Of a DNA stretch of 64,000 nucleotides, positions 1-8,251 are shown in pieces. The position numbers were made by a program, and so were the translations under genes. Numbering within the stretch: position 1 is the first letter of the stretch; every line of letters starts with the position of its first letter. The notes beneath the pieces were generated by a model. That model was not told where the DNA came from. It saw only the letters and a program-made list of their open reading frames with translations, and made no database searches. This DNA comes from an uncultured Porphyromonadaceae bacterium (GTDB taxonomy: Bacteria; Bacteroidota; Bacteroidia; Bacteroidales; Muribaculaceae), in assembly GCA_902495245.1 (NCBI GenBank), contig CABUWI010000004.1:1-64000 (forward strand), read 5' to 3'.

Positions 1-998
1 CTGTGGTACCTCTTTTCTTTTCGTTGTTCAATATCGGGCTTTACATCCGTCAGGGAGCATCGTTCCATTTCCGGGCTATAAAGTTGAACGTGTCGCTTTC
101 GGTATGCGTGGCTCTCAATTGCTACATAAAGATACGAAAAATTATTGAGGATTCCAAATCTGCACAAATTCCCATCAGCGGAAGACTATCTTGTCAGCTA
201 TTGCGTGTATGATATAGGTGTGTTGATAGTTGCCATAAGCGTCACGCTTGAATACAGATACCAGCATCGGTGAAGCGTCGGGTATGTACCCGCACACCGA
301 TTGTGTTCGCATAGGTCGCTCAGCCGGTTGTGAAATTCAAGCACACACTTTTGGGGTTGTGCGATAGGTGTTCGACCCATCGGGATCGAATCATTGTCCA
401 GCCCACTCTTGGGTCGGAAGGTATGTATGCGGTGAGATATGGGCGCAACCGTCACGGCAGAGCAGTATGACGCTCCGCTATGGTCGCAAAATATGCCACC
501 GCAACTTTTCTAACAAGGCTTTGTTCGGAAAAGTTCACGACTTGACGGAAAAAGTTATCCATAGCCCAAAATAGCGCATTTGCGGGTATGGCAATCCGCG
601 CCAAATCTTCTTTTCAGCGGCAAAAATAAGTCGTCATTCTCAATCCGGCCAAATGTCTTCCGCCGAATATAGCACAAGGTTGTACATGTATATTGGCATA
701 TACAACCGATATAGTAATATGCTTTAAAGATAAAAATGCCAGACAGTGTCTGAGATTTTCAAATATCGTAAATCAAGATTTCCAATCCGCCACACAAAGA
801 TAATCCTATCTTATCGGACTTTCCAAATTATTTCAGCCAATGTTCGTGAATGTCCGCTCTGGTTCCGTTCTTTTCCGCGAAATGTCCGGATGAATGGTTA
901 GTTCGCCATAAAATATGCTTATAATCCCCAAATCTATGTCTTTTAACCCACTTTTGGAGGATTTATGTATCTTATCAAAATATCGCATTGACTCAATG
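1..998. other. Non-coding or decayed left flank of the island
   Basis: I see no convincing complete gene here. The longer reading frames lack recognisable motifs and overlap each other on both strands. One minus-strand frame of 45 codons (175..312) has protein-like composition, with FKRDAYGNYQHTY and a stop. A second minus-strand frame immediately upstream of it is offset by one base, so the pair could be a frameshifted remnant of one small gene. A further minus-strand frame runs off the left edge from an ATG at 66-68, with a near-consensus -7 box (TATCTTTA) at 127-134. GTSAC pentamers occur at 241 and 451, as in the rest of the island. Best read as decayed accessory DNA; family unknown. Confidence 0.4.
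175..312 (-). pseudogene. Possible 45-codon remnant of a small gene
   Basis: The frame starts at an ATG (310-312) and reads MRTQSVCGYIPDASPM..., ending KIVFR and a stop. Its amino-acid composition looks protein-like, unlike the surrounding frames. The frame upstream, shifted by one base, also reads plausibly (LEFHNRLSDLCEHNR). The two together could therefore be one gene broken by a single-base indel near 290. I do not recognise the family. It lies in the accessory island, downstream of the AbiC-like gene on the same strand. Confidence is low because short frames of this kind arise by chance. Confidence 0.2.
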
Positions 999-1934
999 TC
1001 ATGACATACTTGGACAAGGTGTGACACGCTTAAGTTGTTCTCTATTAAGAAACTTGAATCGAGTATGTGGATAAAATATATACTGGTTTATATTCAATAA
1101 AAAAGTTTGATCAATATTTTCAAGGAAATTATTAAAGTCTAGCATTTCCTTAAATTGCAGATGACCATCTTTATCTTGCCCATATTTTGATAATGCGTTA
1201 TAAAACAATAAACACAGTTCTTCATTAGATAGCTGAGATTGAAGAAGATTCAAATATCTTGTACGTGCATGTTCATCCTCCTTATTATAAGGATCATCAA
1301 CAACAAATTTGATAGCATTGAATAGGTATCGGTATAGATATCCAATATTACAATCGGATTCTTTTACCATCTGTTCATATACTGCTGTTATAGACTCTCT
1401 ATACTGCTCTATTTCTGACTGATTGGCTGTTAGGGGTCTAAATTGCATGGATATTGTTCTTAAATTTGAATCTGATTCCAATTTAGTTTGATAGAACTTT
1501 ATAAAATAAGAATAGTATTCGATAATGTTACATACCCCTTTATCGCCAAGACGAATAAAAATATTTGAATTTACCGTATCTTGAACTTGTTTAAGCATTG
1601 ACAGGATGTTAAAATAAGTTGTTTCAAACCTGACCTTATCAGCCTCTTGACGAGTAATATTTAGCTGGTGACGCTGTTCTTTAAATGTCACAAATAAGAA
1701 CGCAGTGGCCGTAAATGTTAGAGTTATACCTAACGTTCCCCATAAAAAATCACCAATATTTTTATTAAATTGGTTCGCAATTGACTTCTTGATTGAACTC
1801 CAATCAAGAAGATTAAAACTTTCAGACGAAATAATAACTGTAAGATATATTATTATCAATAATATACTAACAATGAAACCTCCCCAAGCCAAAGAAGTTA
1901 CTAATGTCAATATTTTCGATTTCCTATTTTTCAT
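999..1934 (-). CDS. Putative AbiC-like phage abortive-infection membrane protein
   Basis: The protein has 311 residues. Two membrane segments lie near residues 10-35 and 63-83, followed by a mainly helical cytoplasmic part. The stretch around residues 101-126 (RFETTYFNILSMLKQ) and the later YLNLLQSQLSNEELCLLFYN stretch (about 227-246) resemble the 'putative phage abortive infection protein' family (AbiC-like), whose members are membrane-anchored and suspected to act in phage exclusion. Its start overlaps the end of the upstream 339-residue gene by 11 bp, so the two are probably translationally coupled. The DNA is AT-rich and contains GTSAC sites at 1021, 1668 and 1687, unlike the host genes to the right. 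The family assignment rests on motif memory; the defence role is inference. Confidence 0.6.
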   Translation of the reverse strand: MKNRKSKILTLVTSLAWGGFIVSILLIIIYLTVIISSESFNLLDWSSIKKSIANQFNKNIGDFLWGTLGITLTFTATAFLFVTFKEQRHQLNITRQEADKVRFETTYFNILSMLKQVQDTVNSNIFIRLGDKGVCNIIEYYSYFIKFYQTKLESDSNLRTISMQFRPLTANQSEIEQYRESITAVYEQMVKESDCNIGYLYRYLFNAIKFVVDDPYNKEDEHARTRYLNLLQSQLSNEELCLLFYNALSKYGQDKDGHLQFKEMLDFNNFLENIDQTFLLNINQYIFYPHTRFKFLNREQLKRVTPCPSMS

Positions 1935-2943
1935 TTAAATTAGGATATTGCTCTTTAATATATGACACCAAAATGGATGCTTGTTTATCCAGTCTCTCAA
2001 ATGACGGATAGCCACTTTCCAGAAGCGGATTGACGTCATCTGTTATATCCATCGATAAACCCAATGACTGGATATTTTGCAATGATAGAACTTTATCCTT
2101 ACCTTCAATACTTATTGTAACTGCAACATCATCACATTTCAAGTCTTTATCTATTACATAGAATGTATCATGCTCATTCCGTTTATTTTTTAGTTTATCT
2201 ATGAAATCCAATACAGATATCTTGCCTCGATTTATTTTGTATACGATTGATGTCATTACATCCTTATCTGAAATTGTATTACCAGATATTTTGGATATTT
2301 TCAACCTTTCATCTTGAACTTTTCTAAGTTCAACTGTACGAGCCTCGTACTTTAAAGCGGCCATTCGTTTATCAATTAACCTTTTAATAGCAACTGGAGC
2401 AATCTTTATAGTGTAGTCTTCATAATGGCCCAAGTCTTTGCAATAATTTAATATCGCATTATTTAGAATTGTAGCGATGCCAAACTGACTTATTCTTTCG
2501 ACTATCAGGAATCCAAAAGCAGAATCTTTTGGAACATAAAGCATGAAATAAAAAGGTTTAAACAGGACATGTTTAGCAGTCTTTTTAAAGTCTGTTTCGC
2601 CTGTTTCAATGTTAACGCCATCTTCAATAGTGCCGTACTCTCCAGACTCAATAATCCCTTTTATGTATTGTCCGTTTCGTATAAGATAGTATTCATCATC
2701 ACTTTTCTTAGAAAGTCGGAATGCATTTCCTATTTGATCTCCTTCTTTCTGGATGGGTATATTCTTTTCCCCCTTGTTTTCATCCGGTTTCCAAGATAAA
2801 AACATGGTATCCATGTCGGAAAGGAAATTATATCCCTCTTCACCAAAGTCGGTTAAGACTTGAAGATCCTTCTTATCTCCTTTCTTATTAATGTAAATTA
2901 TATATACTGCTAAAGAGAATGAGGTTGCCATTACTTGTATCAA
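1924..2943 (-). CDS. Unknown 339-residue protein, partner of the AbiC-like gene
   Basis: I do not recognise this family. The protein has 339 residues (335 if translation starts at the second Met, 2931). It lacks a clear signal peptide. The N-terminus (ATSFSLAVYIIYINKKGD) looks like a beta strand-rich opening. A middle segment (FKPFYFMLYVPKDSAFGFL) is hydrophobic and beta-like, and the C-terminal third is charged and helical. It lies 36 bp downstream of the AlbA_2-type gene and overlaps the AbiC-like gene by 11 bp. The middle position in this operon suggests a sensor or adaptor for the membrane protein, which is inference from context only. The AT-rich composition matches its two neighbours. 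Confidence 0.75.
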   Translation of the reverse strand: MIQVMATSFSLAVYIIYINKKGDKKDLQVLTDFGEEGYNFLSDMDTMFLSWKPDENKGEKNIPIQKEGDQIGNAFRLSKKSDDEYYLIRNGQYIKGIIESGEYGTIEDGVNIETGETDFKKTAKHVLFKPFYFMLYVPKDSAFGFLIVERISQFGIATILNNAILNYCKDLGHYEDYTIKIAPVAIKRLIDKRMAALKYEARTVELRKVQDERLKISKISGNTISDKDVMTSIVYKINRGKISVLDFIDKLKNKRNEHDTFYVIDKDLKCDDVAVTISIEGKDKVLSLQNIQSLGLSMDITDDVNPLLESGYPSFERLDKQASILVSYIKEQYPNLNEK

Positions 2944-2979
2944 GATTGGTTTAATTCACATTGTTAAATTATGAAGTTA

Positions 2980-4353
2980 TTATTTTATATAATAACCGCC
3001 GGTCTTCTTTGCCCCGCGATATTCTATCAGGCCAAGATTGATTAAATTCTTTAATGTGCGCGATAATGTAGGAATACTAACTTCTAGCATTGAAGATAAC
3101 TCATTGGTTCTTAATCCGGGAGTCTCTTCCAAAATTTGAATCACTCTTTTTTTACGAGAATTTAATCTATCATTTAATCTATCATTTAATCTATCATCAT
3201 TGGCAATATTCGGCTTAACCCGCTTCATGAAGGTGACGGTAAAGAAGCCCTTGGTACTGAAAATCGGTTCTGGCAGTCCTGCATCCTTCATCAATTCGCG
3301 CATACGAGGAACTCCGGAGCCGACTTTCTCGACAACGTGCATACGTGTAAACAAACCGAACACAAGTGGATTACGGCTCATGCTTTTGCGTCCGAACTCA
3401 GCTGCGACAACAGGCAACAGCCCTCCAGGGTTGGATATTTCAACTCGGTCATCATATACCTCTACCATGATGGTCGCTCCCTCTTCATACAGGTCACGGT
3501 GACAGATGGCGTTCATAACGGCTTCTTTGAAAACATCAAGTGGAATCTCCCATATTTCCTGACGCGGGCCTGTACCCTTGATGATATATTCGACCTCAAG
3601 CTTGCTCTCGATCCATGAAAGCGCATCAAGGTATTGTTGGTATAATGGACCGCCGAAAGTCTTGTCATCTATAATATGAACTTTGTCAAGACCCTTAAAA
3701 CGCAGACAACGTATTACGGCATGTGGAAATTTACGTTCCGGTTCCCTTCCAAAGAATAACGCTGCTGCATTTTTCGGCACACCGGCATCAGTGTTGAGCT
3801 CAAGATTATCAAAGAGTTGTTTAATTGGCAGCGTATTGGATAAATGCGCTTTTTCCATAAACTCTTTGAAGTTGCGCGGGTCAATATCTTCGTTAATATC
3901 AAACCATTTGCAGGGTATGGCATCATAGAAAATCTTGGCACACTCGGCAAAGAATGCGCGTATTTCTTCTGCTGAACGGAGTTTCTGACAATTGGCACCT
4001 TCTCTAACGTAAATGATTCCTCCTGTAATGTATGGCTTATCCTTGCCGCTGGGGACATCTATAACCCAGACTTTCTTGCCTTCGACATCGACAGGATAGA
4101 ATTCGCATTTCAATGCGGGAGAAATTTCTCCAATCGTATCTTGAATGGCAGAACGCTTGTTGTTGTCAATTTCAGCACCGATAATCTGATTGTCGTTATC
4201 GACTCCTATAAGGATATATCCACCGGCTGAATTGGCAAAACCAGCGACTTCATCGGAAATTTCTTTGACCTTAGAGGGCACACTGCGCTTGAAGTCTACA
4301 TTGTAGCCTTCTCCTCCCTTCACGAGTTCTTGTATTTGTGATGCCGTTAACAT
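2980..4353 (-). CDS. AlbA_2 (Schlafen-like) / HATPase-type / wHTH protein
   Basis: The protein has 457 residues. Residues about 14-130 match the AlbA_2 (Schlafen AlbA) fold, with an FKRS stretch followed by AGFANSAGGYILIGVD. A central GHKL-like ATPase segment reads FKEAVMNAICHRDL and later VEISNPGGLLP. A winged helix-turn-helix forms the last 50 residues (LRTNELSSMLEVSIPTLSR). Such proteins are usually annotated as putative transcriptional regulators or RNA-binding ATPases. The linker before the wHTH contains three copies of the NDRL motif, encoded by a 12-bp tandem repeat. It is the first gene of the leftward operon. A -7 box lies only 5 bp from the ATG, which suggests a nearly leaderless message. 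GTSAC sites at 3233, 3493 and 3499 mark it as non-host-like. Confidence 0.8.
   Translation of the reverse strand: MLTASQIQELVKGGEGYNVDFKRSVPSKVKEISDEVAGFANSAGGYILIGVDNDNQIIGAEIDNNKRSAIQDTIGEISPALKCEFYPVDVEGKKVWVIDVPSGKDKPYITGGIIYVREGANCQKLRSAEEIRAFFAECAKIFYDAIPCKWFDINEDIDPRNFKEFMEKAHLSNTLPIKQLFDNLELNTDAGVPKNAAALFFGREPERKFPHAVIRCLRFKGLDKVHIIDDKTFGGPLYQQYLDALSWIESKLEVEYIIKGTGPRQEIWEIPLDVFKEAVMNAICHRDLYEEGATIMVEVYDDRVEISNPGGLLPVVAAEFGRKSMSRNPLVFGLFTRMHVVEKVGSGVPRMRELMKDAGLPEPIFSTKGFFTVTFMKRVKPNIANDDRLNDRLNDRLNSRKKRVIQILEETPGLRTNELSSMLEVSIPTLSRTLKNLINLGLIEYRGAKKTGGYYIK
3161..3196. repeat. Three 12-bp tandem repeats in the linker of the AlbA_2 gene
   Basis: The unit TTTAATCTATCA occurs three times in a row on the plus strand. 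On the coding (minus) strand it encodes repeated NDRL. Because the unit is a multiple of three, copy-number change would alter linker length between the ATPase-like part and the wHTH without breaking the frame. Confidence 0.9.
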
Positions 4354-4358
4354 AATTA

Positions 4359-4366
4359 CAAAGTTA
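4359..4366 (-). promoter_or_regulatory. -7 box (TAACTTTG) immediately before the island operon
   Basis: A perfect TAACTTTG lies on the minus strand, and its last base is only 5 bp from the ATG of the AlbA_2 gene. With the usual Bacteroidota spacing, transcription would start about 2 nt before the ATG, giving an almost leaderless transcript. No TTG is present at the ideal -33 position. Confidence 0.55.
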
Positions 4367-4429
4367 CAAATTTATTTTGGATTAGACGCTATTGTTGAAC
4401 AGTTTAGAATTGCTCAATGTATTTCCATT

Positions 4430-4452
4430 CCAAAAAAGCGGCCATGTGGCCA
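4430..4452 (-). terminator. Possible terminator of the decayed integrase
   Basis: Read on the minus strand, a short GGCC-rich stem (4440-4451) is followed by a run of six T residues. It lies downstream of the integrase stop codon and upstream of the island operon promoter. The stem is short (4-5 bp), so confidence is modest. Confidence 0.35.
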
Positions 4453-4475
4453 TCTTTTGGGAATGGAAGCATCGA

Positions 4476-5434
4476 TTACCACAGCTCGCTGTCTTTCTTC
4501 GACATGGCGGCGATTTCGTCTGCTATCTCTTCGGAGGAGAGTTTGATGTAGTCCATGAAGGTCTTTTGCGTCTTGTGGCCGCTGACGTGCATCATCTGGA
4601 GAATAGTGTATTTGTGGCTCAGATACATATTCGTGATGCCAGTACGTCGGGCAGTGTGGCTTGTCACGCAGTCATAGCGTGGCACGATCTCATTGCCGTT
4701 AAGGTCGGTCTCTGGCTCCTTCTTTTCCTTTTTCAACGCCTCCTTCTGCTTCATGGTAAGCTTGGTCGGCACCTTCTCTTTCAGTGACGGCAACTGCTCC
4801 GACAGCTCTTTCAGACTATCCTTGATGTAACGGTTAAGCACCTGCTCGTTGGCTTTCGGTATGTTGTAGCCGTATTTCTCGCAAATAGTGATAAGGTTCT
4901 CGTAAGAATAGGGATTGTAACCTCGGTCTTGGTCTTCTGCTGGACAAGACGGATTATGCGTGTTCCCTTTCGAGTGGTCTCAAAGTTGTCGGCATTGAGG
5001 TTATTGTAATCACTCACTCGCTGACAGGTATAGCAGCCAATGAGAAAAACATCGCGGATATGTTCTTTCTTCCCGGTCAACGGCATTTCGTAGATCACTA
5101 CCGATCTTGCGCGCTCCGCTCTTGATGTCATCGACAAACTGAACGAGAAACGGCCAGATAAGACGGTTCTTCTCTTCCTCGATGCGTTTCTTTTCCTAGG
5201 CTTTCTTGCGGGCTTTTTCTTTCGCAGCCTCCGGTTTTGCGATAGCTTTTCGCTCGGCTTCGGTGGCTTCCTCCATTGCCCGGCGTTCAGCGTCCACCTT
5301 CTCCGGCTCGGAAATGTAGCGCACATCCATATCAAGAGCCTCACGGTCAAAGTTCACCTTTGCAAGATAAGCCTTGACGATGCCTTCAATCTGCGTCAGC
5401 TTGGCGTGCAGTCGATAAAACCCAAAACACTGTC
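4476..5434 (-). pseudogene. Decayed tyrosine recombinase (phage/transposon integrase)
   Basis: The C-terminal part (4476-4900) keeps the recombinase signature: HTARRTG (His-x-x-Arg), SGHKTQKT and the nucleophile region FMDYIKLS. The first catalytic Arg region (IGCYTCQRVSDYNNL) and the K-containing beta hairpin (RLVQQKTKTEV) lie upstream in a different frame. At least three lesions are visible: a frameshift near 4905, another frame change near 5080 where part of the core-binding region also seems missing, and an in-frame TAG at 5196-5198. The remaining N-terminal frame (LTQIEGIVKAYLAKV..., Lys/Glu-rich coiled coil) fades out near 5434. It probably mobilised the island at 1-4.4 kb and is now dead. 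Confidence 0.8.
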
Positions 5435-5677
5435 TGTCTGACGATTGACAGCACTTTCCCTATGTATTTCCCGACGGAAAGCCATCCTCCATAGGCCAAT
5501 TATCGTGAACTTTCGGCACTTTTTAGGGGTTTTTACCCCGAAATGTTCACCCATTGTTCAGCTAATGTTGGGGCTGCGGATTCCGGGATTTAATAAAAAT
5601 TTAATTAGATGTGGATATTGGAACAGATGTTGTTATCGTTATTTATCATGGATAAATCAAGCTTAACAGTTATTGAA

Positions 5678-6094
5678 ATGTGGAAGATATATGCTTTGCT
5701 ATCGGCTCTGTTCGCTGCGCTGACTGCTATATGTGCCAAAGTTGGAGTCAAAGATGTTGATTCAAACCTTGCCACAGCGATTCGTACCACCGTGATCCTA
5801 TTTCTTACATGGGGCATCGTTTTCGCATCAGGTCATTTGCAGGAAGTCAAGTCTGTTTCGCGTTATACCTGGCTATTTCTTTTGCTTTCCGGCATATCGA
5901 CCGGATTGTCGTGGCTGTTCTATTTCAAGGCGATTCAGATTGGCGACGTGTCGCGTGTGGCTCCGGTTGACAAACTCAGCGTTGTGCTGACTATCATACT
6001 CGCGTTTTTATTGCTGAAAGAGCCCGTTTCGCCAAAGGTTGTTGCCGGTGGCATACTTATATGCGCAGGCAGCATATTGATGATGTGGAAATAA
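5678..6094 (+). CDS. Half-size EamA-family transporter
   Basis: The protein has 138 residues with four to five hydrophobic helices, corresponding to a single EamA domain. Family members with two copies have 10 TM segments and export or import metabolites, so a half-size protein would have to dimerise. The ending LLLKEPVSPKVVAGGILICAG is the typical conserved EamA tail. I chose the ATG at 5678 (MWKIYALLSALFAALTAI), which begins directly before the first TM. An upstream in-frame ATG would add a stretch without family-like character. It is the first host-like gene to the right of the island. The substrate is unknown. Confidence 0.8.
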   Translation: MWKIYALLSALFAALTAICAKVGVKDVDSNLATAIRTTVILFLTWGIVFASGHLQEVKSVSRYTWLFLLLSGISTGLSWLFYFKAIQIGDVSRVAPVDKLSVVLTIILAFLLLKEPVSPKVVAGGILICAGSILMMWK

Positions 6095-6179
6095 CGGTAT
6101 GCCCGGCACGATATTGAGCTGGCGCCACAGGCAAATCTGCTATGTGAACGAGAAATTATAATCTGATGTCCGGGATTGT

Positions 6180-7064
6180 TTAACGGGACAGAACCAATGT
6201 GTGGTCTGCCATGTTAAATTTTTTGTTTCTTGCAGCCCGCAGTTCAGATGGAGATTTTCCAAAATGCCGTTTGACATATTTGCCAAAGAATGAAAGGTTT
6301 TCAAAGCCTAAACGGTATGCGATCTCCTTTATTGAATAATCCGTGTTGAACAGGTGGTACCTTATGTCCTCGACAGTATATTCATCAATCCACTGCCGTG
6401 CTGACTTTCCACTGACTTTCGTGCATATAACAGACAGATATTTAGCAGACATACATAATTTGTCAGCATAAAAGTCGATAGGCCGATGCTTCATGTCTTC
6501 GTTCGACAACATCTGAAGAAAACGGTTGAACCGGAATTGTATCTTGCTTTCACCCTCCACAGACTGACACTGATCCGATTCCATATTTGACAGCATTTCA
6601 AGCAAAATGGCTTTAATTATTGACCGCACTATCTCTTTATGATAACCCTGCGAGGGATTCATTGTTTTAGACAGGATAAGACGGTAATAGAACTGCATCT
6701 GATCCTCCAGATTCTTTACCGTTGACATGCGGTAAGCCTTGCATATGTATATCATGCGGTTCCATTTGTCAATATGCTCACGCATGAGATCAGACACGAT
6801 TCGGCCGGACAGCCGCAACATCACGATATCAGCATCCACGCTCGCAAGAATGTTGTCAATGAAATTCCGGGGCAAAACCGTAAGCCTCTCACCTTCCTTT
6901 ATGGTATGGGGGTTGCCGTTTATATCTATCTGAAGCCTGCCTTTGCGACAGGCAAGGAACAGATATGAATCAGACTTTATGCCGTTAAGTTCCGACAGGT
7001 CATTGACGTCGGTAAGCAGGGCTATATCCCCGTCGGAATAGTGTATTTTGTTCTTGTTGTCCAT
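6180..7064 (-). CDS. AraC-family transcriptional regulator
   Basis: The protein has 294 residues from the chosen ATG at 7064. The N-terminal half is a cupin-like sensing domain. The last ~100 residues hold two helix-turn-helix motifs (SAKYLSVICTKVSGKSARQW and IKEIAYRLGFENLSFFGKYV), ending in the conserved FGKSPSELR. An ATG eight codons upstream overlaps a -7 box (TAAATTTG, 7086-7093), so the shorter start is preferred and leaves a leader of about 18 nt. It is divergently oriented to the RND efflux operon, with a ~170-bp intergenic region, and is the likely regulator of that operon. Its effector is unknown. Confidence 0.88.
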   Translation of the reverse strand: MDNKNKIHYSDGDIALLTDVNDLSELNGIKSDSYLFLACRKGRLQIDINGNPHTIKEGERLTVLPRNFIDNILASVDADIVMLRLSGRIVSDLMREHIDKWNRMIYICKAYRMSTVKNLEDQMQFYYRLILSKTMNPSQGYHKEIVRSIIKAILLEMLSNMESDQCQSVEGESKIQFRFNRFLQMLSNEDMKHRPIDFYADKLCMSAKYLSVICTKVSGKSARQWIDEYTVEDIRYHLFNTDYSIKEIAYRLGFENLSFFGKYVKRHFGKSPSELRAARNKKFNMADHTLVLSR

Positions 7065-7085
7065 ATAATGCGGTTTTACAGGTTG

Positions 7086-7093
7086 CAAATTTA
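7086..7093 (-). promoter_or_regulatory. -7 box of the AraC-family gene
   Basis: TAAATTTG lies on the minus strand. It overlaps the most upstream ATG of the AraC gene and therefore supports the start at 7064. No clear -33 TTG is seen at the ideal spacing. Confidence 0.45.
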
Positions 7094-7231
7094 GCGTTTT
7101 TGAGTGTCTTTAACCGTCTCCGAAGTGTCCGTTTTTGCCATATATGCCTAATCTGATTACAATTTTGTCAATTCAGGACACTAATAAATAAGGGAAAATA
7201 GAGAATTTTGCACCAAAAAAACAATAATGAC

Positions 7232-8251
7232 ATGAGAAATTCAAACTTTATTTTATGGCTCATACCGGCAACATTGCTTGGCTCTTGCAGCAGTAAGACA
7301 GAAAAGAAAGAAGCGCCTTCAATACAAGTCTCTACTGAGATTTTAGCGAAGGAGAACATCGGTTTGACAACGACATTTGTCGGACAGGCCGAGGCAGCCA
7401 GCACCTCGGCTGTAAGCTTTCCGGCAGCCGGAACCATACTGAAGATGACAGTAAATGAAGGTCAGGAAGTCCGCAAGGGGCAGCTTTTGGCAGAAATTGA
7501 TCCATCAACGATGCGGAAAGCTCTCAAGTCGGCAGAAGCCGTACTGGAGCAGGCCCGCGATGCCTACGACCGCATGAAGTTTTTGCATGACACAAACAGT
7601 CTGCCTGAAATACAATGGATAGAGGCGCAAAGCAATCTTGCACAGGCCCGGGCCGCATATGACATCGCAAATAAAAACCTTAACGATTGCCGGCTATACT
7701 CGCCCGTGAACGGCACGATCGGGCAAAAGATGGTTCAGGCCGGAGAAACTGTAATGCCGGGTCAGCCAATTGCCACGATAGTGGATATAAACACGGTGAA
7801 AGTAAATGTTTCCGTTCCTGAAAAAGAAATAGGCGACATCAAGTCTGACACCCCGTCAACAATAACCGTAGATGCACTCGGCAAAAAAATATTTATCGGA
7901 GGCCGGATAGCTAAGAACGTACAAAGCGATTTAATGACACACACTTACAGCGTAAGCATTGAGGTTGGCAATCCCTCTCATGAAATTTTGCCCGGAATGT
8001 TATGCGAAGTGATATTCCGGAACAATTGTCCGGAGGTCTTGACAGTGCCTGTGGCGGCAATTATGAAAGGTGCGGGTGATAAGTTGTATGTCTGGATAAA
8101 AAAAGATGGCGTTGCAAAAAGATGCGATGTCAATGCCGGGAGGACACACGGTTCGAGAATAGAAATATTATCCGGCATCAACGAGAATGATTCCTTGATT
8201 GTCCGTGGTATGCAAAAACTAAGCGAGGGAAGCAAAGTCATCACATTATGA
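7232..8251 (+). CDS. RND efflux periplasmic adaptor (membrane fusion lipoprotein)
   Basis: The protein has 339 residues. A lipoprotein signal ends at LLGSC (Cys19), so it is anchored to a membrane on the periplasmic side. A biotinyl-lipoyl-like half (FPAAGTILKMTVNEGQEV, then GQLLAEID) flanks a coiled-coil hairpin (about residues 95-150). The second lipoyl half (LYSPVNGTIGQKMVQAGE) and a beta-barrel follow. I chose ATG 7232 because the upstream TTG would add residues in front of the signal peptide. It is the first gene of a three-gene efflux operon, and its stop overlaps the permease ATG by 4 bp. The substrate cannot be read from the sequence. Confidence 0.93.
   Translation: MRNSNFILWLIPATLLGSCSSKTEKKEAPSIQVSTEILAKENIGLTTTFVGQAEAASTSAVSFPAAGTILKMTVNEGQEVRKGQLLAEIDPSTMRKALKSAEAVLEQARDAYDRMKFLHDTNSLPEIQWIEAQSNLAQARAAYDIANKNLNDCRLYSPVNGTIGQKMVQAGETVMPGQPIATIVDINTVKVNVSVPEKEIGDIKSDTPSTITVDALGKKIFIGGRIAKNVQSDLMTHTYSVSIEVGNPSHEILPGMLCEVIFRNNCPEVLTVPVAAIMKGAGDKLYVWIKKDGVAKRCDVNAGRTHGSRIEILSGINENDSLIVRGMQKLSEGSKVITL

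Noticed and set aside
368..574. Plus-strand frame of 68 codons in the island flank
   Set aside because: Unstructured composition and antisense to a slightly better minus-strand frame; no supporting signals.
833..1027. 64-codon minus-strand frame overlapping the end of the AbiC-like gene
   Set aside because: No motif, overlaps the gene tail by 29 bp, and has no promoter; likely chance.
4663..4788. GTSAC in the integrase remnant as host-derived sites
   Set aside because: They match the chance-level frequency of the rest of the island and not the depleted host pattern, so the remnant is treated as part of the island.
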